A stretch of DNA of 64,000 nucleotides from Chelatococcus sp. YT9 (GTDB taxonomy: Bacteria > Pseudomonadota > Alphaproteobacteria > Rhizobiales > Beijerinckiaceae), in the NCBI RefSeq assembly GCF_018398315.1, contig NZ_JAHBRW010000001.1:1484001-1548000 (forward strand). The letters are read 5' to 3'. The position numbers and the translations under genes were made by a program. A model generated the notes under the pieces. That model saw nothing but the letters and a program-made list of their open reading frames with translations, made no database searches and was not told the DNA's origin. Of this stretch, positions 27,209 to 38,651 are shown one piece after another; position 1 is the first letter of the stretch, and each line of letters opens with the position of its first letter.

Positions 27209-30200
27209 ACGCTCCGCCATCATCCACCCGGGTGTCCTCTGCCGATGAGGTGATCGGCCGGGTCATCGCCCAGCAGCACCGGGCCGCCGATCCCGCCGCC
27301 TCCGCCTGGGTGTCGGCTAACGCGGGTTCCGGCAAGACCACCGTGCTTGCCAACCGGGTGCTTCGGCTCCTGCTCGCCGGCGCGGAGCCCGGCCGCATCC
27401 TTTGCCTCACCTTCACCAAGGCCGCCGCGGCCAATATGTCGAACCGCGTGTTCGACGATCTCGGCCGGTGGGTGGCGCTGGATGACGCTGCGCTCGATGC
27501 CGCCTTGCTCCGCCTCACCGGCAAGCCTTCGACCGCCGATCTCCGCTCTGTCGCCCGCCGGCTCTTCGCCCGCGCCATCGAAACGCCGGGCGGGCTTAAG
27601 ATCGAGACCATTCACGCCTTCTGTGAGCGCGTGCTGCATCTTTTCCCCTTCGAGGCGAATGTCCCGGCGCGCTTTGAGGTGCTGGACGACACGGACGCGG
27701 CCGATCTCCTCGCTCGGGCACGCGTTGCCGTGATCAGCGATGCCATCGCCGGTCGCGCGCCCGCGCTCGAGACTGCGCTGTCCCGGCTGGTGGAGGAGGC
27801 GGGCGACGTCACCATCGACAAGGCCCTTGCTGAGGCATTGCGCGCCAAAGCCTTGCTGCGGCAGGGTGTTTCGAGCTCGGGCGGCGTCGCGATCGAGTCC
27901 ATCAAGGAGGCGCTCGGGCTCGCGCCCAACGACGATCGCGCCGGCGTCGAATGGGCGATCCTGGGCGAGGGCATCCCCGAGGCCGAGTGGCCCGACATCA
28001 TCGCGGCACTCGCCGCGGGGCAGAAGACGGACAGGGATCTCGCCGATTGCCTCGGTAGCGCGCTCGCCGCGACGAACCAGGCGGACAAGCTTGCCGCCTA
28101 TCAATCGCTGTTCTTTACCAAGGCTGGAGAGCCGCGTTCTGATAGTCGCTTCGGCACGAAAGCCATCGATCCAGTCCTGATCCAGCAGCTCCGCGACGAG
28201 CGTGATCGGCTCTGCGGGTTGTCCGGACGGCTCAGGGCGGTGCTCGCCGTCGAGCGCACGGCCGCCCTGCTGACGCTGGCAAGTGCTGTCTTCAAGCGTG
28301 TCGAGGCCCTCAAGAACGCGCGCGGGGCGTTGGATTTCGACGATCTCATCGGACGGACGGTCGATCTCTTCGCTCGCCATGAGGCGGCCTGGGTGCTGTA
28401 CAAGCTGGACGCCGGCATCGACCACATCCTGGTCGACGAGGCGCAGGACACAAGTCCGGCGCAATGGCGCATCCTCAAGGCGCTCGCGGAGGAATTCACC
28501 GCCGGCGAGAGCGCCGCGCTGACGCAGCGGACGCTGTTCGCGGTCGGTGATCCCAAGCAGTCTATCTACGGCTTCCAGGGCGCGGCGCCGCGCGAGTTCG
28601 ATGGCAGCGGGCGTTATTTCCGTCAGCGCGTCGAGGCTGCCGGCCAAGCCTTTGAGGATGTGCGCCTGACCGTATCCTTCCGCTCGGCGCCAGAGGTGCT
28701 GAAGGCGGTTGATGCGGTCTTTGCCGATCCCCAGCATTTCCAGGGGCTGTCGTTCGATGACCTCGCCGTCGGCACGGTGCATGAGAGCGCCCGGCCGCAG
28801 CTCGCGGGCCTTGTCGAGTTCTGGGAGACCGAGCGCCCCACAGAAGTGGTCGATTCAGAGGCCTGGACGCTGCCGGTCGATGAGCTCGAAGAAGGGTCAC
28901 CCCAGGTGCGGCTGGCGCGGCGTATCGCGCGCGCCGTGAAGCACTGGACCGGAAAGGGCGACGACGGCCGGCACTTCTCACCCGGCGATATCCTCATCCT
29001 CGTGCGCAAGCGCGGAGGGTTCTACGAATCTCTGATCCGCGCGCTGAAGGACACCGGTCTGCCGGTCGCGGGCGCAGACCGGCTCAAGGTCACCGAGCAC
29101 ATCGCGGTGCGCGATCTCGTCGCCGCCGGCCGCGCGGCTTTGTTGCCAGCAGACGACCTGACGCTCGCAGCGCTCCTGAAATCCCCTCTCGTCGGCTTGG
29201 ACGACGATGATCTCATGCGGATCGCCGCTGAGCGGCCCGAGGATGGCTCGCTCGATCACGCCCTGGCGCTGGCGGCGGAAGCCGGCGATATCAGGGCCGC
29301 GCGCACCGTCGCGCTGCTGGCGGAGTGGCGGCAGCGGGCGCGCCGGGGCGGCCCCTTCGCCTTCTACGCTCATCTTATCGGGCCTGGTGGCGGACGCCGC
29401 CGGCTGGTGGCGCGTCTCGGCGCAGAGGCGGGCGACGCTATCGACGAATTCATGGCCGCAGCGCTCGGCCATGAGCGGCGGCAGGCGCCCTCCCTGGCCG
29501 CCTTCCTCATCGCTTTCGGCGAGGCTGAGCGCGAGGTGAAGCGCGACCTCGAAGACGGTCATGATGAGATCCGCGTCATGACCGTGCACGGCGCCAAGGG
29601 GCTGGAAGCACCCGTTGTCATCCTCGCCGACGGTTGCGACGTCCCCAGTGGGCGCACCGATCCGAAGCTTTTCGCCATCGCCGGCCGCGATGGCCTTGCC
29701 TTGCCGATCTGGTCTCCCAGGAGCGAGCTCGATCCCCCGCCGGTCGCGGACGTACGTGACAGATTGCGGCGCGAGGCGGAGGAGGAGCACAACCGTCTGC
29801 TCTATGTGGCGATGACTCGGGCCAAGGAGCGGCTGGTGGTCGCGTCCTACACGAGCCTTGGCCGTGACACGAAGACCGGTGATTACAAACCGTTGCCGGA
29901 CAAGAGCTGGCCGGCAATGATCCGCAAGGGACTTGAGGCCGGCGCATACGGGCTGGTTCAGGCCCGGGCCCCCCACGGCAACGGCACCGTATGGCGTTGG
30001 CGAGATCCGGCGCGGGTGGCGAGCCCCTCCCAGACCCCGAACGTCACCTCGTCCGCTTCGCCGACCCTGCCCGCCTGGCTCGATCGCGCTCTGCCGCCCG
30101 AAGCGGAGGCGAGACCCCCTCTCAGGCCATCGAGCGCCCTCGGCGCGGCTGATCAGCTTCCGGAGGCCGCAAGTCTTTCCTCCGCCCCCCTTGGCGGAGC

Positions 30201-30780
30201 CTTGGGCTTGCCGCTGCCGCGTTCACGGCGGGATGAGGACGCCCGCCGCGTTGCCCGGCTTGGCGGCGACTTCCTGCACAGGCTCCTGCAGCATCTACCA
30301 GAAGGCTTCAGCCGTGGCGGTGAGAATGCGGCGCGGGAAATCGCGAAGCTTCTGGAGGTACGCGCGGCAGGGCTCGATGCGGTAAGGCGAGAGGCCATTC
30401 TCGCTGATGCGCTGGCGGTGCTCGTCCGGCCGGACCTCGCGGCCCTGTTCGGTCCGTCAAGTCGCGCTGAAGTGCCGATCGCCGGCTCGATAATTATCGA
30501 TGGTGAGACTGTGCCCGTCTCGGGCCAAATCGACCGTCTGGCCGTGACCGACGACGCAGTCCATGTCGCCGATTTCAAGACGAGTCACTGGCCGCCCGCA
30601 ACGCTTGAGGCGGCTCCACCGGGCCATCTCGCGCAGCTTGCGGTGTATGCGGCCTTGCTCGCGGAGGTTTATCCCGATCGGCCCATCCGCGCCTTCCTCG
30701 TCTATACGCGAGGGCCACGGGTGTTCGCCGTGCCGCCGGAGGCGCTCGAGGCTGCACTCATGCTTGTCAAGCAGGCGTGA
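27205..30780 (+). CDS. addA: Double-strand break repair helicase-nuclease AddA
   Basis: AddA is the UvrD-type helicase plus nuclease subunit of AddAB. The 1191-residue protein shows Walker [20 protein letters not shown] (motif I), [16 protein letters not shown] (motif II), [13 protein letters not shown] (motif III), [17 protein letters not shown] (motif V) and [13 protein letters not shown] (motif VI). A C-terminal RecB-type nuclease motif ([11 protein letters not shown]) follows. The ATG overlaps the addB stop, and trxA follows after about 110 bp. The addBA-trxA order is conserved in Hyphomicrobiales. Confidence 0.97.
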   Translation: MNAPPSSTRVSSADEVIGRVIAQQHRAADPAASAWVSANAGSGKTTVLANRVLRLLLAGAEPGRILCLTFTKAAAANMSNRVFDDLGRWVALDDAALDAALLRLTGKPSTADLRSVARRLFARAIETPGGLKIETIHAFCERVLHLFPFEANVPARFEVLDDTDAADLLARARVAVISDAIAGRAPALETALSRLVEEAGDVTIDKALAEALRAKALLRQGVSSSGGVAIESIKEALGLAPNDDRAGVEWAILGEGIPEAEWPDIIAALAAGQKTDRDLADCLGSALAATNQADKLAAYQSLFFTKAGEPRSDSRFGTKAIDPVLIQQLRDERDRLCGLSGRLRAVLAVERTAALLTLASAVFKRVEALKNARGALDFDDLIGRTVDLFARHEAAWVLYKLDAGIDHILVDEAQDTSPAQWRILKALAEEFTAGESAALTQRTLFAVGDPKQSIYGFQGAAPREFDGSGRYFRQRVEAAGQAFEDVRLTVSFRSAPEVLKAVDAVFADPQHFQGLSFDDLAVGTVHESARPQLAGLVEFWETERPTEVVDSEAWTLPVDELEEGSPQVRLARRIARAVKHWTGKGDDGRHFSPGDILILVRKRGGFYESLIRALKDTGLPVAGADRLKVTEHIAVRDLVAAGRAALLPADDLTLAALLKSPLVGLDDDDLMRIAAERPEDGSLDHALALAAEAGDIRAARTVALLAEWRQRARRGGPFAFYAHLIGPGGGRRRLVARLGAEAGDAIDEFMAAALGHERRQAPSLAAFLIAFGEAEREVKRDLEDGHDEIRVMTVHGAKGLEAPVVILADGCDVPSGRTDPKLFAIAGRDGLALPIWSPRSELDPPPVADVRDRLRREAEEEHNRLLYVAMTRAKERLVVASYTSLGRDTKTGDYKPLPDKSWPAMIRKGLEAGAYGLVQARAPHGNGTVWRWRDPARVASPSQTPNVTSSASPTLPAWLDRALPPEAEARPPLRPSSALGAADQLPEAASLSSAPLGGALGLPLPRSRRDEDARRVARLGGDFLHRLLQHLPEGFSRGGENAAREIAKLLEVRAAGLDAVRREAILADALAVLVRPDLAALFGPSSRAEVPIAGSIIIDGETVPVSGQIDRLAVTDDAVHVADFKTSHWPPATLEAAPPGHLAQLAVYAALLAEVYPDRPIRAFLVYTRGPRVFAVPPEALEAALMLVKQA

Positions 30781-30797
30781 CTTGTGCTGCCTGCTCC

Positions 30798-30826
30798 TTG
30801 ACCCACCCCGGGACGCTTCTTACGTT
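30798..30826 (+). promoter_or_regulatory. Possible trxA promoter
   Basis: TTGACC (30798-30803) is a good alphaproteobacterial -35. TACGTT, 17 nt downstream, is a weak -10. It lies in the addA-trxA gap and would give a leader of about 58 nt, so trxA could be expressed independently of addBA. Confidence 0.35.
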
Positions 30827-30890
30827 CCTCATCCAACGGACGGCCATGGGCTCTCCCGTGCAGCCTGCCACCACGAAAGGTTTTTTCATC

Positions 30891-31211
30891 ATGGCGACCA
30901 TCAAGGCAACCGATGCGAGTTTCGAGGCCGACGTCCTGAAGGCCGGCGAGCCGGTGGTTGTGGACTTCTGGGCGGAATGGTGCGGCCCCTGCAAGATGAT
31001 CGGCCCGGCCCTTGAGGAGATTTCCACGGAGCTCGCCGGCAAGGTCAAAGTCGTGAAAGTGAATGTGGATGAGAACCCGGCGACCGCCGCGCAGTTTGGC
31101 ATCCGTTCCATCCCGACGCTGCTCCTCTTCAAGGACGGCAAGCTCGCCGGCCAAAAGGTCGGCGCGGCGCCAAAGAGCGCCCTCTCGGACTGGATCTCCG
31201 GTTCGGTCTGA
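30891..31211 (+). CDS. trxA: Thioredoxin
   Basis: TrxA is the cytosolic dithiol reductant for many enzymes. It is 106 residues long with the canonical active site [15 protein letters not shown] and the cis-Pro loop [12 protein letters not shown]. The upstream in-frame region overlaps the addA end and is not homologous, so the ATG at 30891 is chosen. A strong terminator follows. Confidence 0.97.
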   Translation: MATIKATDASFEADVLKAGEPVVVDFWAEWCGPCKMIGPALEEISTELAGKVKVVKVNVDENPATAAQFGIRSIPTLLLFKDGKLAGQKVGAAPKSALSDWISGSV

Positions 31212-31257
31212 TTCGATCCGGCGCCTGCGGCGCCGCGTTTTTCGAGAGAGTGAAAGA

Positions 31258-31291
31258 AAGCCCGGCGCTCTCGCGGAGCCGGGCTTTTTTA
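31258..31291 (+). terminator. Intrinsic terminator of trxA
   Basis: The stem AAGCCCGGC/GCCGGGCTT with an 11-nt loop runs into a T-tract. A smaller GGCGCC/GGCGCC hairpin lies just upstream at 31220-31234. Confidence 0.9.
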
Positions 31292-31340
31292 TTGACGCAG
31301 TCCGTGTGGCAAGCAGGGTGACACGCACAGGACCGCCGGC

Positions 31341-31510
31341 GCTGATCCCTTCCCTTCAGGGGAGGGGGCGCCGCAGACGCCGGGTGGGGCTGCGCCGGGA
31401 CTGATCCGTCCGGAAGATGGCAGCAACAGTTTATTGCCAGCGGAGCACCATTCCCGGCCTCGTCACTCCACCCGACCTCGCTGGCGCGAGCCCCCTAAGG
31501 GAAGGGATCG
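31341..31510. repeat. REP/RIME-like inverted pair between trxA and folC
   Basis: CCCTTCCC/GGGGAGGG (31347-31366) and a second element with CCACCCGACCTCGCT (near 31470) face each other. The second shares its flank with the 13.93-kb copy. The region otherwise holds no supported gene. Confidence 0.7.
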
Positions 31511-31586
31511 CTGTGGCAGTTTGCCACTCGCTGCGCATCAGCGGCGAGGAAACGCGGGGTGGTTTCCGCTGCAATCCGGCGGACGC

Positions 31587-32906
31587 TCAGGTCGGCGGAG
31601 TTCCGTTCGCCGCCAGCACTTCGCCAGCGAAATAGAGCGACCCCGTGATCAGGATGCGGGGAGGATGCTCCCAATCCTGGTGTCTGAGGGAGGTAAGCGC
31701 AGCCTCGACACTGGCATGAGCCGACGTGACGAAGCCGAGCTCCTGGGCGATTTCGGCGATTTCCTCGGCGGAGCGCGCCGCGAGCTGCGTCGTCATCGAC
31801 ACCGCCAGCAGCTCGCGGGCAAGGCCAGCGAAGGGGGAAAGGAAGCCGACCGCATCCTTGGTGCCGAGCATACCGACGATGAGCACGAGAGGCGCGGGCC
31901 TGCTCTCTTCCATGTCAGCCATGGCGCTGGCGACGGCGCGGCCTCCATCCGGGTTGTGCCCCCCGTCGAGCCAGATTTCAGCGCCGTCAGGCGCATGCCC
32001 GATGAGATCGCCGCGTGTCAGGCGCTGCATCCGTGCTGGCCAGTCCGCGGTTTTGACTCCCGCCTCATACGCGGTGACCGGTAGACGATCGAAGCCGCCG
32101 GTTCGCAGCGCCGCGATCGCGGTGCCCGCATTGATATGCTGGTGGCGGCCAGTCAGGCGAGGCAGCGGTAGATCGAGGAGGCCGCGCTCGTCCTGATAGA
32201 CGAGGCGCCCGCCTTCCTCATGCACGGAAAAATCCTGTTCGCCGATGATCAGCGGCGCCCCGATGCGCTCGGCTCGAGCTTCCAGCACGGCTGAGGCCTC
32301 TGGATCCTGCGGCGCGAGGACCGCGGGCACGCCGCGCTTGAAAATCCCGGCCTTGGCCGCGGCGACACTGGTGATGCGGTTGCCCAGATATTCAGGATGG
32401 TCCAGTGAGACGGGCGTCACCACCGTCACCAGCGGCTCCGAGATAACGTTGGTGGCATCGGCCTCACCGCCGAGCCCCACTTCGAGAAGGAGGACGTCAG
32501 CCGGATTTTCCGCAAACAGCAGAAACGCCGCAGCTGTCGTGATCTCGAAGAAGGTGATCGGCTCGCGGCCGTTGGCCTCCTCGCAGCGACGGAACGCATC
32601 GAGCAGGCGCTGCTCGTCGACGATGCGGCTGCCGCCGGGGGCCCCGAGCCGGATGCGCTCGTGGTAACGCACCAGATGCGGCGAGGTATAGACATGCACC
32701 GCCAGCCCCGCAGCCTCCAGAATGGCGCGCATGAAGGCGATGGTGGAGCCCTTGCCGTTCGTGCCGGCGACATGGATGACCGGCGGAAGCCGGTTCTCTG
32801 GATGGCCTAGGGTCGCCAGCAAGCGCGCGATGCGGCCGAGCGAAAGGTCGATCACCTTGGGATGGAGCGCAAGAAAACGCGCCAGCAGGGCATCGGATGA
32901 ATCCAT
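31587..32906 (-). CDS. folC: Bifunctional folylpolyglutamate/dihydrofolate synthase
   Basis: FolC adds glutamate to dihydropteroate and then to tetrahydrofolate. It is a Mur-ligase-type enzyme of 439 residues. The P-loop is HVAGTNGKGSTIAFM near residue 47, followed by YTSPHLVRYHERIRLG (substrate loop). The C-terminal domain has EIWLDGGHNPDGG and VGMLGTKDAVGFL. The ATG is preceded by GGAGCAAG. It follows accD by 32 bp on the minus strand, as in many proteobacteria. Confidence 0.97.
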   Translation of the reverse strand: MDSSDALLARFLALHPKVIDLSLGRIARLLATLGHPENRLPPVIHVAGTNGKGSTIAFMRAILEAAGLAVHVYTSPHLVRYHERIRLGAPGGSRIVDEQRLLDAFRRCEEANGREPITFFEITTAAAFLLFAENPADVLLLEVGLGGEADATNVISEPLVTVVTPVSLDHPEYLGNRITSVAAAKAGIFKRGVPAVLAPQDPEASAVLEARAERIGAPLIIGEQDFSVHEEGGRLVYQDERGLLDLPLPRLTGRHQHINAGTAIAALRTGGFDRLPVTAYEAGVKTADWPARMQRLTRGDLIGHAPDGAEIWLDGGHNPDGGRAVASAMADMEESRPAPLVLIVGMLGTKDAVGFLSPFAGLARELLAVSMTTQLAARSAEEIAEIAQELGFVTSAHASVEAALTSLRHQDWEHPPRILITGSLYFAGEVLAANGTPPT

Positions 32907-32938
32907 TGCTTCTTGCTCCGCGCAGCCTCGCCGGCGAC

Positions 32939-33859
32939 CTACTCCGCGGCGGCTTCCAGCATCTGCTGCGGTTCCGGCGCTGGCTCGTCCTTCACCTCCG
33001 CCGCAGGCGCGGCGGGCATTCGCATCAGGAGCCGGCTCAGGCGGGCGATCGTTGCCTTCAAGTCATGGCGATGGACAACCATGTCGACCATGCCGTGATC
33101 CTTGAGATATTCCGAGCGCTGGAAGCCCGGCGGCAGCTTTTCGCGGATGGTTTGCTCGATGACGCGGGGTCCGGCGAAGCCGATGAGCGCGCCTGGCTCG
33201 GCGATATGAACGTCGCCCAGCATGGCATAGGACGCTGTGACGCCGCCTGTGGTCGGGTTTGTGAGCACGACGATATAGGGGAGCTTCGCGTCTCGCAGGC
33301 GCTGCACGGCGACCGTCGTGCGCGGCATTTGCATGAGCGAGAGGATACCCTCTTGCATGCGCGCTCCGCCTGACGAGACGAAGAGAACGAAAGGCGTGCC
33401 ACGGCTGCGCGCGGTGTCGAGGCCCGTAATGATGGCCTCGCCGGCCGCCATGCCGAGCGATCCGCCCATGAATTCGAAATCCTGGACCGCGATTGTCGTC
33501 TTCTGGCCCTCGACATCGCCGACGCCGACCAGTACCGCGTCCTGCATGCCGGTCTTGGCCTTGGCGTCGCGAAGGCGATCGACGTAGCGCTTCTCATCCC
33601 GGAACTTGAGCGGATCGACCGCAGCTTCAGGCGTCGGAATCGCTTCCCACCGGGCGTCGTCGAACATCGCCTTCAGGCGATTGGCCGCCGTCATGCGCAG
33701 GTGATAGTTGGAACCGGGAATGACGTAGAGATTCGCCTCCACGTCCTTGTGGAACACCATCTGCCCCGTATCTGGGCATTTGATCCAGAGGTTCTCCGGC
33801 ACTTCGCGCTTGAAGAGCGTTTTGATCTTCGGCCGAACGACGTCGGAGATCCAATTCAT
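32939..33859 (-). CDS. accD: Acetyl-CoA carboxylase carboxyltransferase subunit beta, zinc-ribbon-less variant
   Basis: AccD, with AccA, transfers carboxyl from biotin to acetyl-CoA, giving malonyl-CoA. The 306-residue protein has the crotonase-like core ([47 protein letters not shown]). The N-terminal zinc ribbon that in E. coli has four Cys keeps only Cys28; the other positions are Thr31, Ile47 and Ser50. It therefore probably cannot bind zinc in the same way. I recall the same pattern from other Hyphomicrobiales. It lies between trpA and folC, a conserved order. RBS GGAAGGA is well placed. Confidence 0.96.
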   Translation of the reverse strand: MNWISDVVRPKIKTLFKREVPENLWIKCPDTGQMVFHKDVEANLYVIPGSNYHLRMTAANRLKAMFDDARWEAIPTPEAAVDPLKFRDEKRYVDRLRDAKAKTGMQDAVLVGVGDVEGQKTTIAVQDFEFMGGSLGMAAGEAIITGLDTARSRGTPFVLFVSSGGARMQEGILSLMQMPRTTVAVQRLRDAKLPYIVVLTNPTTGGVTASYAMLGDVHIAEPGALIGFAGPRVIEQTIREKLPPGFQRSEYLKDHGMVDMVVHRHDLKATIARLSRLLMRMPAAPAAEVKDEPAPEPQQMLEAAAE

Positions 33860-33908
33860 CGTTTATCCATCCTTCCAGATGTCGCGGCTATGAACGCCGG
33901 GCAGTCCT

Positions 33909-34738
33909 TCAAGCCTCGACGCGTTGGCCGTCACGTACACCGGCGGCAAGTTCCCCGACGAGGCTGGCTACGGCTTCCACGGTCCCCGCCCCAGCCTTGC
34001 CGTCTGCATCCAGCGAGCGGCGTACCGTTTCGACCAGGGCCGATCCGACAACCACCCCATCGGCCACCTTCGCCACCTCGGCTGAATGGGCGCGGCTCTT
34101 CACACCGAAGCCCACTACAACAGGAAGGTGGGTATGCGCCTTGATCCGGTCAACCGCCAAGCCCACTTCCGCAAAGTCGGGGGTCGCCGACCCAGTGATA
34201 CCGTTAATGGAGACGTAATAGACGAATCCGCTGGTGTTCGCGAGCACCGTCGGCAACCGCCTGTCGTTGGTGGTCGGGGTTGCGAGCCGGATGAAGGCGA
34301 CGCCGGCTTCAAGCGCCGGCAGGCAGAGTTCGGCGTCTTCCTCCGGTGGCAGGTCCACGACAATCAGACCATCGACACCGGCTGCCTTGGCATCGGCGAG
34401 GAAGCGCGGGACACCGTAGATATAGATGGGGTTGTAGTAGCCCATCAGGATGATCGGCGTGTCCTTGTCGGCTTCACGGAAGGCCGCGACCATGGCGAGG
34501 GTCTTCGCCAGGGTTTGCCCACCTTTCAGTGCGCGCTGCGACGAGAGCTGGATGGCCGGGCCGTCCGCCATCGGATCTGTAAAGGGCATGCCGATTTCAA
34601 TGAGATCGGCACCGGCACCGGGCAGGGCCTTGATGATGGCGAGCGATGTATCGGGATCGGGATCTCCCGCCGTCACGAAGGTGACCAGCGCGGCGCGTCC
34701 TTCCGCCCTGACGGCGGCGAATCTGGCCTCGATGCGGC

Positions 34739-34742
<4 letters not shown>
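33909..34742 (-). CDS. trpA: Tryptophan synthase alpha subunit
   Basis: TrpA cleaves indole-3-glycerol phosphate to indole and glyceraldehyde-3-P; indole is channelled to TrpB. The TIM-barrel active-site Glu is in [17 protein letters not shown] and the Asp in the same segment is present. [14 protein letters not shown] and the phosphate-binding VVVGFGVKS follow. It is 277 residues, normal length. It overlaps trpB by 4 bp. Confidence 0.97.
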
Positions 34743-35982
<1,240 letters not shown>

Positions 35983-35986
<4 letters not shown>

Positions 35987-36675
35987 GCCAATCTGTCCCT
36001 CGTCTGTCCGCCGTCGACGCCTGCTGCGCGGGCGGCCCTGATGAAAGCCTCTATCCGGGCAGGGTCCTTGATACCCGGCGCCCGCTCGACCCCTGACGAG
36101 ACATCAACACCCCAAGGGGCGACGAGCTTGATGGTTTCGGCCACGCTCGCGGGATCAAGCCCTCCTGACACCATGAACGGCAGTGCGAGGTCAAGCCCGG
36201 CGACGAGGTTTCGGTCAAAGGGCAGCCCGTTTCCGCCCGGGAGTGCGGCGTCCTTGGGGGCCTTGGCGTCCAACAGTATGCGGTCCTGGCTTCCGGCGGC
36301 GGCGAGCGTCGCCGCGAGCTCTCGCGCCCTGGCGACATCGTCCGCGGAGGCAATGCCGACGGCTTTCATCACGGGCCGACGGTAGCGCATCCGGATGTCC
36401 GCGATGCGCTCGGGCGTCTCATGACCATGGAGCTGCAGGATGTCCGGCCTGGTTGCGGCGATAATGCCCTGGAGTGCGGCGTCATCGGCATTGACCGTGA
36501 GGGCCGCGATGGCGGCGCGCCCCCGTGCCTGCTCCGCCAGAGATCGCGCGGTCTCGAGATCGACATGGCGAGGGCTCCTGGCAAAGAAAACGAGCCCGAT
36601 GATGTCGGCTCCGCTATCGAGCGCCGCGGCCATGGTGTCCGGCGTGCTTAGCCCACAGATCTTGATGATGGTCAC
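35983..36675 (-). CDS. trpF: Phosphoribosylanthranilate isomerase
   Basis: TrpF catalyses the Amadori rearrangement of phosphoribosylanthranilate, two steps before TrpA. The N-terminal IIKICGL contains the catalytic Cys. The general-acid Asp is in ILLDAKAP, and the phosphate-binding loop is [13 protein letters not shown]. Its 230 residues are normal. It is the first gene of the trpF-trpB-trpA run; trpC, trpD and trpE are not in the window. Confidence 0.96.
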
Positions 36676-36788
36676 AATGGAGTGCCCTCATGGCCATGGA
36701 GCGCGTTGCCAAACCATGGCGACGGCTTTTCGCATGAAGCATGCTCTGGAACGATGAGAATGGATCACGCCGCGCTGCTTAAACCGGC

Positions 36789-37115
36789 TCAAATGGGCGG
36801 AATCGTGGCTATCGCCTGAGACTGCGGGCGGTGCTCCACGCGACCCACACGCATGCGCTCCAGTTCGCGCCTCTGCTGGCGCACGACCTTGCGGTGTTTC
36901 CCCTGCGCGGCCCAAACGACAACGCCGCCGATCACGACCCCCAGCATGACGCACAGGAACAGCGCGACGAACAGCGGCATCTCGAGGCTCGCCATCGGCT
37001 GGTCGGGGGAGAATGGATCGAGCGACACCCGCACGGCGCCGCGGTTCGCCACAGACAGGAGCACGACAATCAGGGCAAGCGGCAGGAGCACGAGAGCTTT
37101 CAGGAACCGCTTCAT
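36789..37115 (-). CDS. LapA/DUF1049-type small membrane protein
   Basis: The 108-residue protein begins MKRFLKALVLLPLALIVVLLSVANRGAVRVSLDPF and has a second helix, MPLFVALFLCVMLGVVIGGVVVWAA, followed by a basic coiled-coil-like region. That layout is that of LapA-domain (DUF1049) proteins; in E. coli LapA works with LapB in LPS assembly. It lies between ihfB and trpF, a conserved spot. The ATG at 37115 has AGGAGG upstream. The frame extends further, but the signal-anchor fixes the start. Confidence 0.88.
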   Translation of the reverse strand: MKRFLKALVLLPLALIVVLLSVANRGAVRVSLDPFSPDQPMASLEMPLFVALFLCVMLGVVIGGVVVWAAQGKHRKVVRQQRRELERMRVGRVEHRPQSQAIATIPPI

Positions 37116-37258
37116 CGTGATGCCTCCTGTCGTATCAAAACATGTCAAGCGAGACTGACAGCGGCTCGCGTGAAGAAAATGCAAATACGGAGGGGAGCTT
37201 CCGATTGGATGGAATCGGAACCCCCTCCGGGATCGGCTCTTTGCCGCTCAAGACAAGG

Positions 37259-37582
37259 TCACGCCCGCGCGCGGGCCGCGCCACGGCTGCGCGTCGTTGG
37301 AGTGGCGCCGTTGAGCCGCTGGCGCATTTCCTTGCCGGTCTTGAACACGGGTATCATCTTTTCTGCGACCGATACGGTCTCGCCCGTGCGCGGATTACGG
37401 CCCACGCGGGCGTCACGCTTCTTCACGGAAAAGGCCCCGAAGCCGCGCAACTCCACCCGGTCGCCACGGGCCAAGGCCCGCGTGATCTCGTCCAGGATGG
37501 CATTCACGATGTTCTCAACATCTCGCTGGTAGAGATGCGGGTTTTGCTCAGCAATGAGCAGCACCAGTTCCGACTTGATCAT
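37259..37582 (-). CDS. ihfB: Integration host factor subunit beta
   Basis: IhfB is half of the IHF heterodimer that bends DNA sharply. It is an HU-family protein of 107 residues: [62 protein letters not shown], then the beta-arm region [21 protein letters not shown]. An Arg/Ala-rich tail follows. It starts 27 bp after sppA, so they are probably co-transcribed. Confidence 0.95.
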   Translation of the reverse strand: MIKSELVLLIAEQNPHLYQRDVENIVNAILDEITRALARGDRVELRGFGAFSVKKRDARVGRNPRTGETVSVAEKMIPVFKTGKEMRQRLNGATPTTRSRGAARARA

Positions 37583-37609
37583 GTGCCCCGCTTAGTCCTT
37601 GAAAAATCA

Positions 37610-38581
37610 CTATTTTTCGAGTGCAGGGTGCCAGAGGGCGAGAAGTCCGTCAAGGCGGTCAGCGGCTAATTGATTGTCAAGACGGTCAAAAATCGTCGCA
37701 ATGTTAGTCAGGCCCATGCCGTGCGCGCCGATCGCCAATGCACTCCACAACCCAAAGGTTCCATCCGATCCGGAGCGTTTCCACTCGCGCACCGGAAGAT
37801 CTCGGGTGACTTTCTTTTCCTGCTCCAGCCAACGAATAGCGTCACGGCGGTCGCCAATCTGATCGATGAGGCCGAGCTCGGCCGCCTGGTGGCCGGTGAA
37901 CACTCGCCCGTCCGCAACGACGGTCAGCTGTGTGTCGTCGAACCTGCGCCGCTCGCGCACCAACCGCTTGAACCAGGCGTAGCTGTCGGCGATGAGGGAT
38001 TCGAGGGCAGCGCGCGCTGCGGGAGAGGTGGGCTCGAAGCCATTGGGCGCTGCCTTCAATGGGCTGGATTTCACCTCTTCCATCTTCACCCCGAGGGTGT
38101 CGAGAAGGCCTTCCACATTGGGATATTGCATCAGCACGCCAATCGAGCCGACGAGGGATGTCTCCAGCGCAACGATGCGATCCGTGCCGATGGCTGCGAT
38201 ATAGCCGCCAGACGCAGCAAGACCGCCGACCACGGCGACCGTGGGCTTCTTCGCCGACAATTCCCGCAGCGCGTTATAGACCCTCTCCGCACCTGAGGTG
38301 GTGCCACCGGGGCTGGATATCTGGACGATGACCGCGCGCACGGCCTGGCTCTCGCCGACATCACGAATGAGGTTGAGCGTGCGCTCGTCGCCGCTGATGA
38401 AGCCGGACAGGGATATCCGCGCGATCTGCGCCTGACCGCCGCTGACCTTGTCGCGGAAAGCCCAGGCGACAACTCCGACGGCGAGAATGAGCACGAGGAA
38501 CGCCGCCGCGCGCCACCACGTCAGCTTGCGTCGGAGACGCTTGCGATCGATAAGAAGATCGGCCTCGAAGGACATCGGCAA
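37610..38581 (-). CDS. sppA: Signal peptide peptidase SppA, short form
   Basis: SppA is a membrane serine protease (family S49) that degrades leftover signal peptides. The 323-residue protein has one N-terminal anchor (WWRAAAFLVLILAVGVVAWAF) and the protease domain. The nucleophile Ser is in AASGGYIAAIGTDRI and the general-base Lys is in VKSSPLKAAPNG. It is the short 36-kDa form with one S49 domain, not the duplicated 67-kDa E. coli form. A second in-frame ATG at 38575 is an alternative start. Confidence 0.95.
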   Translation of the reverse strand: MPMSFEADLLIDRKRLRRKLTWWRAAAFLVLILAVGVVAWAFRDKVSGGQAQIARISLSGFISGDERTLNLIRDVGESQAVRAVIVQISSPGGTTSGAERVYNALRELSAKKPTVAVVGGLAASGGYIAAIGTDRIVALETSLVGSIGVLMQYPNVEGLLDTLGVKMEEVKSSPLKAAPNGFEPTSPAARAALESLIADSYAWFKRLVRERRRFDDTQLTVVADGRVFTGHQAAELGLIDQIGDRRDAIRWLEQEKKVTRDLPVREWKRSGSDGTFGLWSALAIGAHGMGLTNIATIFDRLDNQLAADRLDGLLALWHPALEK

Positions 38582-38651
38582 GGTTCCTCAGCAACGCAGA
38601 TGGCATGCGATGCCGTCTGATTTAGTCCCCGATGGGCGAGCCGACAAGGCT

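Noticed and set aside
27220-28782. Minus-strand ORF of 520 codons antisense to addA
   Set aside because: Shadow frame; AddA is certain on the plus strand.
36676-36788. trp attenuator or leader peptide upstream of trpF
   Set aside because: No Trp-codon-rich short ORF followed by alternative hairpins was found in the 113-bp gap.
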